64,000 bases of DNA from Pseudomonas antarctica (GCF_900624995.1 NZ_UYXQ01000010.1:51598-115597), one strand, 5' to 3'; positions 28,254-36,654 are shown, counted from the first letter of the stretch. Numbers and translations are program-made. The notes: generated by a model from the sequence alone, not told the origin.

Positions 28254-28774
28254 GGCTCACCTCTCTGTGCACGGCAGGCGGGCAAGGCCTCTTCGATGGC
28301 ATCGCGGATGTTGGTGTAGGCACCGCAACGGCAGAGGTTGCCGCTCATCAATTCCTGGATTTGTGCGCTGTCGTGGGCGCGGCCCTCATTAGCCAGGCCG
28401 ACGGCGGAACAGATCTGGCCGGGAGTGCAGTAGCCGCACTGGAAGGCGTCATGCTTGATGAAGGCCTGCTGCATCGGATGCAACACGTCGCCGTCGGCCA
28501 GGCCTTCGATGGTGGTCAGCTCGGCGCCGTCGCACATCACCGCCAGGGTCAGGCAGGCGTTCACGCGCTTGCCATCGCGCAATACGGTGCAGGCGCCGCA
28601 TTGGCCGTGGTCGCAGCCTTTTTTGCTGCCGACCAGGTCGAGTTGCTCACGCAAAAGGTCGAGCAGGGTGGTCCAAGGCAAAACCTTCAGGTGGCGGTCT
28701 TGCCCGTTCAGGGTCAAGCGTATCGGGTGACTGGCGAACGGCTTAGCCGCCGCGCCATTGGGGATTGCGCTCAT
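28250..28774 (-). CDS. [2Fe-2S] subunit of the aldehyde oxidoreductase (PaoA-like)
   Basis: The 174 residues carry two clusters: the plant-type site GCDHGQCGACTVL…NAC and the C-terminal site CGYCTPGQ…GNLCRCGAYTNI. E. coli PaoA has a long twin-arginine leader for periplasmic export; this protein begins MSAIPNGAAAKPF and has none, so the complex is probably cytoplasmic. ATG 28774 follows GAGG; a GTG two codons upstream is less likely. It is the first gene of the operon. No XdhC/PaoD-type Mo-insertion chaperone follows within the window. Confidence 0.9.
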   Translation of the reverse strand: MSAIPNGAAAKPFASHPIRLTLNGQDRHLKVLPWTTLLDLLREQLDLVGSKKGCDHGQCGACTVLRDGKRVNACLTLAVMCDGAELTTIEGLADGDVLHPMQQAFIKHDAFQCGYCTPGQICSAVGLANEGRAHDSAQIQELMSGNLCRCGAYTNIRDAIEEALPACRAQRGEP

Positions 28775-28871
28775 AAACACCTCACGGGTTGGTATCCATC
28801 CGCGGCGTTCAGGAAAGTCGCCGTCTCAAGGGGTACGACTTCCCGGGGTATTGAGCGTTCAAGGCAATTGA

Positions 28872-29315
28872 TCAGCGGATATTGAGCAGCGTTTTCAGGA
28901 TGTTTTGCGGGCCATTGATCGAGGCATTGCTGTATTCGAACCAGCCAGGCGCTTGGACATTCAGGTCGAAGACATAGATGTAGCCCATCACGGTGCCGGC
29001 GCCATTGCACACTTCGCTGATGGTGCCGACCTGGCACACCGGCGTGCGCTGCCCGTTCAACTGCGCGCCATCGAAACGGCCCATGGGGTTTTTGCCCAGG
29101 CCGACCTCCATCACTGAAACCTGGGTTGGCCCACGGTGCGTGCACATCTGGGTACTGCTCGCCCGCTCAGGGATGGTCTCAGTGCAACCGGCCGATTCAA
29201 CCTTGAATACGCGCACCTCGCTCAAGGGCGGTGCAGTCGCGCCCCAAGCCGGTGCCACCAGCCCCAGGCCGATAACGGCGAACAGAGCTAGACTGCTGGC
29301 GTTGGCTTTTTTCAT
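28872..29315 (-). CDS. Small secreted protein, DUF4879/YolA-like
   Basis: The 147-residue protein has a clear Sec signal peptide (LALFAVIGLGLVAPAWGA). The mature part has four Cys (GCTE, MCTH, PVCQ, EVCNG), suggesting two disulfides, and ends in a conserved-looking block WFEYSNASINGPQN. I associate this with the DUF4879 (YolA-like) group of secreted proteins; that link is from memory and should be searched. Its function is unknown. It lies just upstream of the oxidoreductase operon on the same strand, but 97 bases away, so linkage is weak. Confidence 0.6.
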   Translation of the reverse strand: MKKANASSLALFAVIGLGLVAPAWGATAPPLSEVRVFKVESAGCTETIPERASSTQMCTHRGPTQVSVMEVGLGKNPMGRFDGAQLNGQRTPVCQVGTISEVCNGAGTVMGYIYVFDLNVQAPGWFEYSNASINGPQNILKTLLNIR

Positions 29316-29472
29316 GCTGTTATCGACCCTGTATTAGACGTCGGCGCAGTATGCCTCAAGGCCATGCACCATCAAAACCAAGCCTATGCGCCACTGGCCG
29401 TCGGCTGCTGGTATGATGCGCCGCTTTTTCCGATCCTCTCTGAAACCACAGGCGCTTGGCGCAGTTTGTGCT

Positions 29473-29512
29473 TTGACTTAGAGGTCAACAAATAACGACG
29501 CAAAATAGCGTC
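29473..29512 (+). promoter_or_regulatory. Two stacked small dyads in the leader of the purine permease
   Basis: TTGAC-TTAGAG-GTCAA (29473-29488) and GACGC-AAAATA-GCGTC (29497-29512) lie just before the GGGAG ribosome site of the permease gene. They could be operator sites or short RNA stems. TTGAC may double as a -35 element. No consensus is known to me. Confidence 0.3.
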
Positions 29513-29525
29513 ACAGGGAGCCGGC

Positions 29526-30821
29526 ATGCTGGAAAAGCTGTTTCAACTCAAGGCACACAACACCAATGTGCGCACCGAGATCCTCGCAGGGATCACGACC
29601 TTTTTGGCCATGGCCTACATTCTGTTCGTGAACCCGAGCATCCTCGGCGAGACCGGCATGGACAAGGGCGCGGTGTTCGTCGCGACCTGCTTGGCCGCCG
29701 CCATCGGTTCAACCGTGATGGGCCTGATCGCCAACTACCCGATCGCGCTGGCACCGGGCATGGGCCTCAACGCCTTCTTTACCTACACCGTGGTCCTGCA
29801 CATGGGCCACACTTGGCAAGTGGCGCTGGGCGCAGTGTTCATTTCGGCGGTGCTGTTCTTCCTGCTGTCGATCTTCCGCATCCGTGAGTGGATCATCAAC
29901 AGCATTCCCTTGCCCCTGCGCTCGGCGATTGCCGCCGGTATCGGCCTGTTCTTGGCGCTGATCGCCCTGCACAACGCCGGGATCGTGGTCGGCAACCCGA
30001 ACACCTTGGTTGGCCTGGGCGACCTGAAGAAACCGGCGCCGATCCTGGCCACTCTTGGCTTTATGCTCATCGTAGCGCTGGAAGCCCTGGCCGTACGCGG
30101 CGCAGTGCTGATCGGCATCCTGGCCGTGACCATCGTGTCGATCCTGTTGAATGTCACCCCGTTCGGCGGCGTGATCTCGATGCCGCCATCCCTGGCCCCG
30201 ACCTTCCTGCAACTGGATATCAAAGGCGCGCTGGATATCGGCCTGGTCAGCGTGATCTTCGCGTTCCTGTTCGTTGACCTGTTCGACAACTCCGGCACCC
30301 TGATCGGCGTCGCCAAGCGCGCCGGCCTGATGGGCAAGGACGGCCACATGCCGAAAATGGGCCGTGCACTGATCGCCGACAGCACCGCCGCCATGGCAGG
30401 TTCGCTGCTGGGCACCTCGACCACCACCAGCTACATCGAGTCCGCTGCGGGGGTGAGCGCCGGTGGCCGTACCGGTTTGACCGCCGTCGTGGTCGCGATC
30501 CTGTTCCTGTTGGCGCTGTTCTTCTCGCCACTGGCCGCCAGCGTTCCAGCCTTCGCCACCGCGCCGGCGCTGCTGTTCGTGGCCGTGCTGATGACCTCCG
30601 GCCTGGCCGAAATCGACTGGGACGACATTACTGTTGCAGCGCCGGTGGTGATCACCGCCCTGGCGATGCCCTTCACTTACTCCATCGCCAACGGCATCGC
30701 CTTCGGTTTCATCGCCTGGACCGCCATCAAGCTGCTTTCGGGCCGCTACCGTGAGCTGAACCCGGCACTGGTGATCCTGTCGATTCTGTTTGTGATCAAG
30801 CTGGGCTGGTTCAACGCATGA
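29526..30821 (+). CDS. NCS2/AzgA-type purine (adenine/guanine/hypoxanthine) permease
   Basis: This 431-residue proton symporter has about 13 membrane segments. Family signatures are [20 protein letters not shown] near the N-terminus, [17 protein letters not shown], the substrate-site region DLFDNSGTL and [23 protein letters not shown]. It belongs to the AzgA-like branch that takes up adenine, guanine and hypoxanthine (AdeP/GhxP in E. coli). GGGAG lies 6 bases before ATG 29526. Its stop overlaps the trmA start (ATGA), so the two genes are co-transcribed, as in P. aeruginosa from memory. Confidence 0.92.
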   Translation: MLEKLFQLKAHNTNVRTEILAGITTFLAMAYILFVNPSILGETGMDKGAVFVATCLAAAIGSTVMGLIANYPIALAPGMGLNAFFTYTVVLHMGHTWQVALGAVFISAVLFFLLSIFRIREWIINSIPLPLRSAIAAGIGLFLALIALHNAGIVVGNPNTLVGLGDLKKPAPILATLGFMLIVALEALAVRGAVLIGILAVTIVSILLNVTPFGGVISMPPSLAPTFLQLDIKGALDIGLVSVIFAFLFVDLFDNSGTLIGVAKRAGLMGKDGHMPKMGRALIADSTAAMAGSLLGTSTTTSYIESAAGVSAGGRTGLTAVVVAILFLLALFFSPLAASVPAFATAPALLFVAVLMTSGLAEIDWDDITVAAPVVITALAMPFTYSIANGIAFGFIAWTAIKLLSGRYRELNPALVILSILFVIKLGWFNA

Positions 30822-31897
30822 CTTTTGACGCCGCAAGTTACACCGCTCAACTGCAAGACAAGGTCACGCGCTTGCGTGACCTGCTGGCATCGTTCGACGC
30901 ACCCGAGCCACAGGTCTTCGATTCGCCGCTGCAGCACTTTCGCCTGCGGGCGGAGTTCCGCCTGTGGCGCGAAGGCGGCGAGCGCCACTACGCGATGTTT
31001 TCCCAGGACGACAAGCGCACGCCGATCCTGATCGAAGAGTTCCCCATCGCCAGTGCACGTATCAACCAGTTGATGCCGAAACTCAAGGCTGCCTGGCAAG
31101 CCAGCGCAGCACTGAGCCACAAGCTGTTCCAGGTGGAGTTCCTCACCACCTTGGCCGGCGACGCGATGATCACCCTGTGTTATCACCGCCCACTGGATGA
31201 GCATTGGCACACGGCCGCCAACACGCTCGCTGCCGACTTGAATGTCAGCATCATCGGCCGCTCCAAAGGCAAGCGCGATGTGATCGGCCACGACTACGTG
31301 GTGGAAAAACTTGAAGTGGGCGGGCGCACATTCAGCTATCGCCAACCCGAAGGCGCATTTACCCAGCCTAACGGCACGGTGAACCAAAAGATGCTCAATT
31401 GGGCGTACGCAGCCTTGGGCGATCGCCCGGATGATTTGCTTGAGCTGTACTGCGGCAACGGTAACTTCACCCTGCCTTTGGCCACTCGCGTGCGCAAAGT
31501 GCTGGCCACCGAGATCAGCAAAACCTCGGTTAATGCTGCGCTGAGCAACCTCGATGAAAACGCCGTGGATAACGTCACCTTGGTGCGCCTGTCTGCCGAA
31601 GAACTCACCGAGGCGCTCAACGAAGTGCGCCCGTTCCGCCGCCTGCACGGCATCGACCTGAAAAGCTACGAGTTCGGTAGCGTCTTCGTCGACCCACCGC
31701 GCGCTGGCATGGACCCGGACACCTGCGAACTGACCCGGCGCTTCGATAACATCCTGTACATCTCCTGCAACCCGGAGACGTTGGCGGCGAACATTGCGCA
31801 ACTGCATGACACGCACCAGATTACCCAGTGTGCGATGTTTGACCAGTTCCCGTGGACGCACCACATGGAATCCGGAGTGTTATTGACCCGGCGGTAA
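30818..31897 (+). CDS. trmA: tRNA (uracil-5-)-methyltransferase TrmA
   Basis: TrmA makes 5-methyluridine at position 54 of the T-loop of tRNAs with SAM. The 359 residues are normal length. Signatures are the SAM loop [23 protein letters not shown] and the catalytic Cys in [10 protein letters not shown], and the C-terminal Glu region HHMESGVLL. It overlaps the permease gene by 4 bases. Its 3' end overlaps the convergent antitoxin-tail ORF by 18 bases. Confidence 0.96.
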   Translation: MTFDAASYTAQLQDKVTRLRDLLASFDAPEPQVFDSPLQHFRLRAEFRLWREGGERHYAMFSQDDKRTPILIEEFPIASARINQLMPKLKAAWQASAALSHKLFQVEFLTTLAGDAMITLCYHRPLDEHWHTAANTLAADLNVSIIGRSKGKRDVIGHDYVVEKLEVGGRTFSYRQPEGAFTQPNGTVNQKMLNWAYAALGDRPDDLLELYCGNGNFTLPLATRVRKVLATEISKTSVNAALSNLDENAVDNVTLVRLSAEELTEALNEVRPFRRLHGIDLKSYEFGSVFVDPPRAGMDPDTCELTRRFDNILYISCNPETLAANIAQLHDTHQITQCAMFDQFPWTHHMESGVLLTRR

Positions 31898-32026
31898 TTC
31901 AACGCCCTCTTCTTCCTTCTTGCGTGGACGACCGCCCTTCTTGCCGTTGGCTCGGGCGGCCGCCGACTTGGCGGCGCTGCTTTTGCGACCGTTGCGCGAC
32001 GCTACCAGGCTCGCCGCCAACGCCAT
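31880..32026 (-). pseudogene. Antitoxin C-terminal tail remnant downstream of DUF4160 gene
   Basis: A 48-residue ORF read by eye contains RNGRKSSAAKSAAARANGKK followed by GGRPRKKEEE. The SAAK(A/S)AAARxNGxKGGRPRK tail is common at the C-terminus of small antitoxins paired with DUF4160-like proteins. The frame is open up to the DUF4160 stop, but no N-terminal domain is present. I read it as a truncated antitoxin or DUF2442-like gene, or as a very short functional peptide. The 3' end overlaps trmA by 18 bases. Confidence 0.4.
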
Positions 32027-32046
32027 CAACGGTTGGCTTGTGGCGA

Positions 32047-32286
32047 TCAGGCTGCGTCCCGCGCCAAGTAGTGCCGCTGCATTATTGCCTCGCGTATTTC
32101 CTTCATGACCGCCGTGGGTGGCTGCCTCCGTTCAGGCTCTATATCCCACAACTCCACGTCCCCATTCAAAAAACTGAAACGAAACCGTGCATCCCATTCC
32201 TTGCCCCTGACATGCACGTGAGGCGGGCAATGCTCATCCCTGAGAAACACCGAGATTACATAGCCTTTGTAAGCACCTACTTTCAT
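32047..32286 (-). CDS. DUF4160 protein (toxin-antitoxin-like)
   Basis: The 79 residues include the family core VISVFLRDEHCPPHVHVRG and a following strand (FRFSFLNGDVELWDIEP). DUF4160 proteins usually sit directly upstream of a DUF2442-type gene and the pairs are treated as possible toxin-antitoxin modules. The biochemical activity is not established. Here the partner appears reduced to a C-terminal tail. The region is flanked by trmA and the quinate cluster and may be a small mobile insertion. Confidence 0.75.
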   Translation of the reverse strand: MKVGAYKGYVISVFLRDEHCPPHVHVRGKEWDARFRFSFLNGDVELWDIEPERRQPPTAVMKEIREAIMQRHYLARDAA

Positions 32287-32384
32287 CGCAACCCATCCGT
32301 TAGGTTATTTTCCGCCAAGTTACACTTTTCCCCGTGCAGCCCGACAACCGGCGTCGAAATCCCGAAGCTGTTTCACAGATAACG

Positions 32385-32399
32385 GTTCGATAATCGAAC
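32385..32399. promoter_or_regulatory. PcaR-like operator upstream of aroQ
   Basis: GTTCGATAATCGAAC is a perfect 7-1-7 palindrome ending 83 bases before the aroQ start. As I recall, the PcaR operator of P. putida is GTTCGATAATCGCAC, which differs at one position. A near-copy occurs at 36640-36654. Confidence 0.7.
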
Positions 32400-32422
32400 A
32401 CATCCGCTATCAACAATTGACC

Positions 32423-32443
32423 AAACTAACCATCCAGTACATT
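32423..32443 (-). promoter_or_regulatory. AATGTAC-N6-GTTAGTTT element, copy 1 (aroQ promoter)
   Basis: Read on the minus strand the sequence is AATGTAC, six bases, GTTAGTTT. The same 15 fixed bases with the same spacing recur at 36616-36636. This is a candidate operator for the TetR regulator of the cluster. Confidence 0.6.
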
Positions 32444-32482
32444 TTATCTCCACAACAGATAAGAACTGTGGAGACCCCCTAA

Positions 32483-32923
32483 ATGCCGCCTCTCGTGCTG
32501 GTGCTCAACGGCCCCAACCTCAACCTGCTCGGCACCCGCGAGCCCGCCACCTACGGCCATGAAACCCTGGCCGACATCGCCGCCCTGTGTGGCCGCAGCG
32601 CCGAAAAGCTCGGGCTGAAAATCGAATTCCGCCAGACCAACCACGAAGGCGAATTGCTCGACTGGATCCACGGCGCCCGTGCCCGTTGCGCCGGTATCGT
32701 GATCAACCCGGCGGCCTGGACCCACACCTCGGTCGCGATTCGCGACGCGCTGGTAGCCAGTGAAGTGCCGGTGATCGAAGTGCATTTATCCAACGTGCAC
32801 GCACGTGAGGCGTTCAGGCATCACTCCTTTGTGTCGCCCATCGCCAAGGCGGTGCTCGCCGGGTTCGGCAGCCACGGCTACCACCTGGCCCTGGAACACT
32901 TCAGCCACACCTTGAAAGGATGA
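32483..32923 (+). CDS. aroQ: Type II 3-dehydroquinate dehydratase
   Basis: The enzyme converts 3-dehydroquinate to 3-dehydroshikimate. The 146 residues show the type II signature [16 protein letters not shown] at the start, the catalytic Tyr region (ATYGHETL), [17 protein letters not shown] and the His of [16 protein letters not shown]. Placement with a shikimate/quinate dehydrogenase and quiC points to a catabolic paralogue; a separate biosynthetic aroQ (next to accB in pseudomonads) is expected elsewhere. It ends 5 bases before the next gene's start and is co-transcribed with it. Confidence 0.95.
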   Translation: MPPLVLVLNGPNLNLLGTREPATYGHETLADIAALCGRSAEKLGLKIEFRQTNHEGELLDWIHGARARCAGIVINPAAWTHTSVAIRDALVASEVPVIEVHLSNVHAREAFRHHSFVSPIAKAVLAGFGSHGYHLALEHFSHTLKG

Positions 32924-32928
32924 GCCCG

Positions 32929-33777
32929 ATGAAACCGCGCATCCTCGCCGGCCTGATCGGCTCGGGTATCCAAGCCTCCCGCACTCCCGCCCTGCATGAG
33001 CAGGAAGGTGACGCTCAAGGCCTGCGTTATTTGTATCGCCTGATCGATCTGGAACCGCTGCAACTGAACATCAACGCCCTGCCCGAGCTGCTGGACGCCG
33101 CCGAGATGATGCAGTTCACCGGGTTGAACATTACCTACCCGTGCAAGCAGGCCATCCTGGCGTTGCTCGATGAGTTGTCCGACGAAGCCCAAGGCATTGG
33201 CGCGGTCAACACCGTGGTGTTCAAGGGCGGCAAACGCATCGGCCACAACACCGATTGCCTGGGCTTCGCCGAAGGCTTTCGGCGCAATTTGAATGACGTC
33301 GCCCGCCAACGTGTCGTGCAGATGGGCGCCGGCGGCGCGGGCGCGGCAGTGGCCCACGCGCTGCTGGCGGAGGGCGTGGAACACTTGAGCATTTTTGACG
33401 TGGACGTGGCCCGCGCCCGTGACCTTGTGGACAACCTCGCCCAACGTTTCGGCGCCGGTCGCGCCCAGGTCGGCAGCCACCTGGAAAACGCCATGGCCGA
33501 GGCGGATGGGCTGGTCAACACCACGCCGATGGGCATGTCCAAGTTGCCCGGCACACCGGTGCCGCCGGCCTTGTTGCGGGCGCAGTTATGGGTCGCGGAG
33601 ATCGTGTATTTCCCGCTGGAAACCGAGCTGCTGCGCAACGCTCGCGCTTTGGGTTGCCGCACGTTGGATGGCGGCAATATGGCGGTATTTCAAGCGGTGA
33701 AGGCGTTTGAGTTGTTCAGTGGGCAGGCGCCGGATGCGCAAAGAATGCTGGCGCACTTCCAGAGCATGAATACTTAA
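32929..33777 (+). CDS. Shikimate/quinate dehydrogenase family protein (catabolic AroE-like)
   Basis: This NAD(P)-linked enzyme oxidises shikimate (or quinate) to 3-dehydroshikimate (or 3-dehydroquinate). The 282 residues contain the substrate-site GSGIQASRTPALHE, catalytic Lys/Asp in NITYPCKQ and GHNTDCLGF, the dinucleotide loop QMGAGGAGAAVAHAL and NTTPMGMS. The RT in place of the S-x-S of biosynthetic AroE (ASRTPALHE instead of SxSPxIHN) fits the catabolic QsuD-type branch. Two ATGs fit; 32929 has AAAGGA at 8 bases and is preferred over the overlapping 32920. Confidence 0.88.
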   Translation: MKPRILAGLIGSGIQASRTPALHEQEGDAQGLRYLYRLIDLEPLQLNINALPELLDAAEMMQFTGLNITYPCKQAILALLDELSDEAQGIGAVNTVVFKGGKRIGHNTDCLGFAEGFRRNLNDVARQRVVQMGAGGAGAAVAHALLAEGVEHLSIFDVDVARARDLVDNLAQRFGAGRAQVGSHLENAMAEADGLVNTTPMGMSKLPGTPVPPALLRAQLWVAEIVYFPLETELLRNARALGCRTLDGGNMAVFQAVKAFELFSGQAPDAQRMLAHFQSMNT

Positions 33778-33800
33778 CTCTAGAAAACCGATCCAAGAAA

Positions 33801-33889
33801 TGTGGGAGCTGGCTTGCTTGCGATAGCGGTTGAGCAGTCAGTATTGATCTGACTGACACAGCGTTATCACGGGCAAGCCAGCTCCCACA
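33801..33889. repeat. REPIN: inverted REP pair
   Basis: TGTGGGAGCTGGCTTGCTTG is mirrored by CGGGCAAGCCAGCTCCCACA. It lies between the convergent dehydrogenase and TetR genes and ends three bases before the TetR stop codon. Confidence 0.9.
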
Positions 33890-33892
33890 GGA

Positions 33893-34558
33893 TTAGGCCT
33901 GCAGGTAACGCATCACCGACTCACAAATCATCTCCCGATGCCGCTGTTTAACCGCCTCATCCGACAGCTCGATCTGAAAGATCTCACTGAACGTATGGCG
34001 GTTGGACACCCGGTAAAAACTGAATGAGTTGATCAGCAGGTGCACGTCCAGCGGGTTCAACCCTTGGCGAAACACCCCCATCTCAGCGCCGCGCCGCAAC
34101 GTGGCACCCAGCCCTTCGAGAATATTGCTGTTCATCGCCTTGATCGAGTCCGAGCGCTTCACATACTCGGCGTTGTTGATGTTTTCGATGCTGACGATGC
34201 GCACGAAATCCACGTTCTGATCGTGGTGATCAAAGGTGAACTCCACTAGCCGACGAATCGCTTCGCGCGGCTCCAGGGCGGTGAGGTTCATGCGGGTTTC
34301 GGTGTTGCGAATGTCGCCGTAGAGTTTCTCCAGCACCTCGACGTACAACTGCTCCTTGCTGCCGAAGTAGTAGTAGATCATGCGTTTGGAGGTGTGGATG
34401 CGCTCGGCGATGGCATCCACGCGAGCGCCAGACAGCCCCTGCTGAACAAACTCGACGATGGCTTCCTGGAGGATGTTTTCGCGGGTCTTTTCTGGGTTGT
34501 TCTTACGACTCTTGCGCGGTGCGTCTGACACAGCGGAGAGGTCGGGGGTCAGGGTCAT
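33893..34558 (-). CDS. TetR-family regulator of the quinate/shikimate cluster
   Basis: The 221 residues start MTLTPDLSAVSDA. The N-terminal HTH is typical (ENILQEAIVEFVQQGLSGAR…SKRMIYYYFGSKEQLY), and a C-terminal ligand domain of the TetR_C type follows (DFVRIVSIENINNAEY). It follows quiC on the same strand at 80 bases and is surrounded by the pathway genes, so control of aroQ, quiC and the MFS gene is likely. The ligand is probably a pathway compound such as quinate, shikimate or 3-dehydroshikimate. I use ATG 34558; the frame extends 23 codons upstream without support. Confidence 0.85.
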   Translation of the reverse strand: MTLTPDLSAVSDAPRKSRKNNPEKTRENILQEAIVEFVQQGLSGARVDAIAERIHTSKRMIYYYFGSKEQLYVEVLEKLYGDIRNTETRMNLTALEPREAIRRLVEFTFDHHDQNVDFVRIVSIENINNAEYVKRSDSIKAMNSNILEGLGATLRRGAEMGVFRQGLNPLDVHLLINSFSFYRVSNRHTFSEIFQIELSDEAVKQRHREMICESVMRYLQA

Positions 34559-34638
34559 GGTGCGCTCACGGCCATTTTTGTTGTGCAGGCCGCGATTATG
34601 GGCCGAGGCGCTCCCCGAAGGAAGCACCTGGCCGGCCG

Positions 34639-36540
34639 TTATAAACGCGCCTGCCGTGCTGCACCGCTGCGCGACTTGGCCATCGCCGCCAGGCGCACCG
34701 CCACGTTGGCTGCGCCATACCCGGCATAGCCGTTTTTACGTTGGATAATCTCGAAGAAAAACCGCCCCTCGAATGGCTCGGTATACACGTGAAACAACTC
34801 ACCGCCTTGAGCGTCACGGTCGTACAGCACGTTGTAGTACGCCAGCTCGCTGAGGAACTCGTCATCGAAATCAAAACGCGCCGCCAGGTCGTCGTAGTAA
34901 TTGAGCGGGATATCCAGCAACGGCACGCCCGCCGCTTTGGCCCGGCTGACCTCGGCGAAAATATCCGCGCAGTCGAAGGCAATGTGGTGCACGCCCGAGC
35001 CACGATAGCTCGACAGCGCGTGGGAAATGGCGGTGTTGCGATTCTCGGAAATATTCAGCGGCAGGCGGATCGAGCTACAACGGCTGCGCAGCGCACGACT
35101 TTTGACCAGACCGTAAGGGTCGGGCAGCACCACTTCGTCATCGGCTTCGAAATCCAACAGGCTCTTGTAGAACAGCACCCAGCTGTCGAGGCTGTCGGCT
35201 GGCAGCGCCATGGCCATATGGTCGATGCGCAACAGCCCGCCACTTGATGCGGCAGCCGCTTGCAGGTTGAAGTCGGTGTCGTATAGCCCGCCTTCGCTTT
35301 GGTCCACCAGGTAAATCAGGCTGCCGTCTGGCGCACGCACGGCGGCCAGTTCCAGTTCATTCGGCCCGACCAGGCCACGATAAGGCTGACCTTTGTAGGC
35401 AACTGCACGCTGCAACGCCTTGGCGCTGTCCTTGACCCGGATGGCCGTGGCGCACAACGACGGCCCGTGGGCTTCGAAGAAGTTGTGGGCAAAGGAATAG
35501 GGTTCGCAGTTGAGGATCAAGTTGATATCGCCCTGGCGCAACAGGCTCACGCTCTTGGAACGGTGCTGGCCAGCCTTGACGAACCCCAGGCGCTCCAGCC
35601 ATTGCGTGAGCTTGGCGCCAAGGTTTTCATCCACGGCAAACTCGAGAAATTCGATGCCGTCGTATTCGCTGGCGGCGGGCGTATCAAACAAGATACCGAC
35701 GGGCTGGGCCGGTGCTGACTGCTTGAGACGCTCGCGGGTTTTTTCTTCCAAGTACAACAGCGAACGCAAGCCATCTGCCGCATTCGCCCGCGTCGGTGCC
35801 GCGCGAAAGCCATCATTGAAAATTTCCAGGGACAACGGCCCGGTGTAACCACTCTGGACGATCGGCGCCAGGAACCCCGCCAAGTCGAATTCGCCCTGCC
35901 CTGGGAAGCAGCGGAAATGCCGGCTCCACTCCAGCACATCCATGGCCAGGATCGGCGCATCAGCCATTTGCACGAAGAAAATTTTGTCGCCGGGAATCTG
36001 TGCGATTCCACTCGGGTCGCCCTTGAGCGACAGCGTGTGGAAGCTGTCGAGCAACCCGCCCAGGCTCGGGTGGTCGATCTGGCGCACCAGGCTCCACACC
36101 TGCCGCCAGGTGTTCACATGCCTGCCCCAGGCCAACGCTTCATAGCCGATGCGCAGGCCACGGCGGCCGGCGTGTTCGGCCAGCAAGCTGAGATCATCGA
36201 GTAAAATGCGCTCATCGCCGACGCAGTCGGTCGAGGCATTGCTGCACACCAGCACCAGGTCGGTACCCAGCTCCTGCATCAAGTCGAACTTGCGCTCGGC
36301 ACGCTCGAGGTTGCGCGCCAGGCGGTCGCGGCGGCAGCCTTCAAAGTCGCGAAACGGCTGGAACAGGGTGATGGCGATGCCGAGGTCGGCGCACATCTGC
36401 CTGACTTCCCGTGGGCTACCGTCGTAATACAGCAGATCGTTTTCGAAGATTTCTACACCATCAAACCCGGCGGCGGCGATGGCTTCGAGTTTTTCCGGCA
36501 GGGTTCCACTCAAGGAAACAGTGGCAATGGAGCGTTGCAT
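34639..36540 (-). CDS. quiC: 3-Dehydroshikimate dehydratase fused to HPPD-like VOC domain (QuiC)
   Basis: The enzyme converts 3-dehydroshikimate to protocatechuate and links quinate/shikimate to the beta-ketoadipate pathway. The 633 residues have two parts. Residues 1-~270 are a xylose-isomerase-like TIM barrel (GFDGVEIFEND, LSLEIFND; metal ligands within). From ~290 to 610 there is a 4-hydroxyphenylpyruvate-dioxygenase-like VOC region (LRIDHMAMALP, GVHHIAFDCADIFA, FFEIIQRKNGYAGYG). This fused form is typical of Pseudomonas (QuiC1, PA0242-like). The gene is divergent from the MFS importer, sharing a 232-base control region. Confidence 0.92.
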   Translation of the reverse strand: MQRSIATVSLSGTLPEKLEAIAAAGFDGVEIFENDLLYYDGSPREVRQMCADLGIAITLFQPFRDFEGCRRDRLARNLERAERKFDLMQELGTDLVLVCSNASTDCVGDERILLDDLSLLAEHAGRRGLRIGYEALAWGRHVNTWRQVWSLVRQIDHPSLGGLLDSFHTLSLKGDPSGIAQIPGDKIFFVQMADAPILAMDVLEWSRHFRCFPGQGEFDLAGFLAPIVQSGYTGPLSLEIFNDGFRAAPTRANAADGLRSLLYLEEKTRERLKQSAPAQPVGILFDTPAASEYDGIEFLEFAVDENLGAKLTQWLERLGFVKAGQHRSKSVSLLRQGDINLILNCEPYSFAHNFFEAHGPSLCATAIRVKDSAKALQRAVAYKGQPYRGLVGPNELELAAVRAPDGSLIYLVDQSEGGLYDTDFNLQAAAASSGGLLRIDHMAMALPADSLDSWVLFYKSLLDFEADDEVVLPDPYGLVKSRALRSRCSSIRLPLNISENRNTAISHALSSYRGSGVHHIAFDCADIFAEVSRAKAAGVPLLDIPLNYYDDLAARFDFDDEFLSELAYYNVLYDRDAQGGELFHVYTEPFEGRFFFEIIQRKNGYAGYGAANVAVRLAAMAKSRSGAARQARL

Positions 36541-36615
36541 GGGGCGACTCCCGGCATATGAGGCTCGTCTTATTTACGGCAAATTATTCGCCGCTAAACT
36601 GTTTGCAGCAATTGA

Positions 36616-36636
36616 AATGTACGAACCAGTTAGTTT
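36616..36636 (+). promoter_or_regulatory. AATGTAC-N6-GTTAGTTT element, copy 2 (quiC/MFS promoter)
   Basis: AATGTAC, six bases (GAACCA), GTTAGTTT: identical at all 15 fixed positions to the copy at 32423-32443. The internal TACGAAC-CA-GTTAGTT is an imperfect dyad, as expected for a TetR operator. Confidence 0.6.
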
Positions 36637-36639
36637 TAT

Positions 36640-36654
36640 GGGCGATTATCGAAC
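36640..36654 (-). promoter_or_regulatory. PcaR-like operator between quiC and MFS importer
   Basis: On the minus strand this reads GTTCGATAATCGCCC, one base from the PcaR operator GTTCGATAATCGCAC as I recall it, and matching 13 of 15 with the aroQ site. It starts three bases after the other shared element. Confidence 0.7.

Noticed and set aside
32483..33777. Biosynthetic aro genes
   Set aside because: Linkage with quiC, an importer and a TetR regulator, and the AroE-like active-site start ASRTP, fit catabolic paralogues better.
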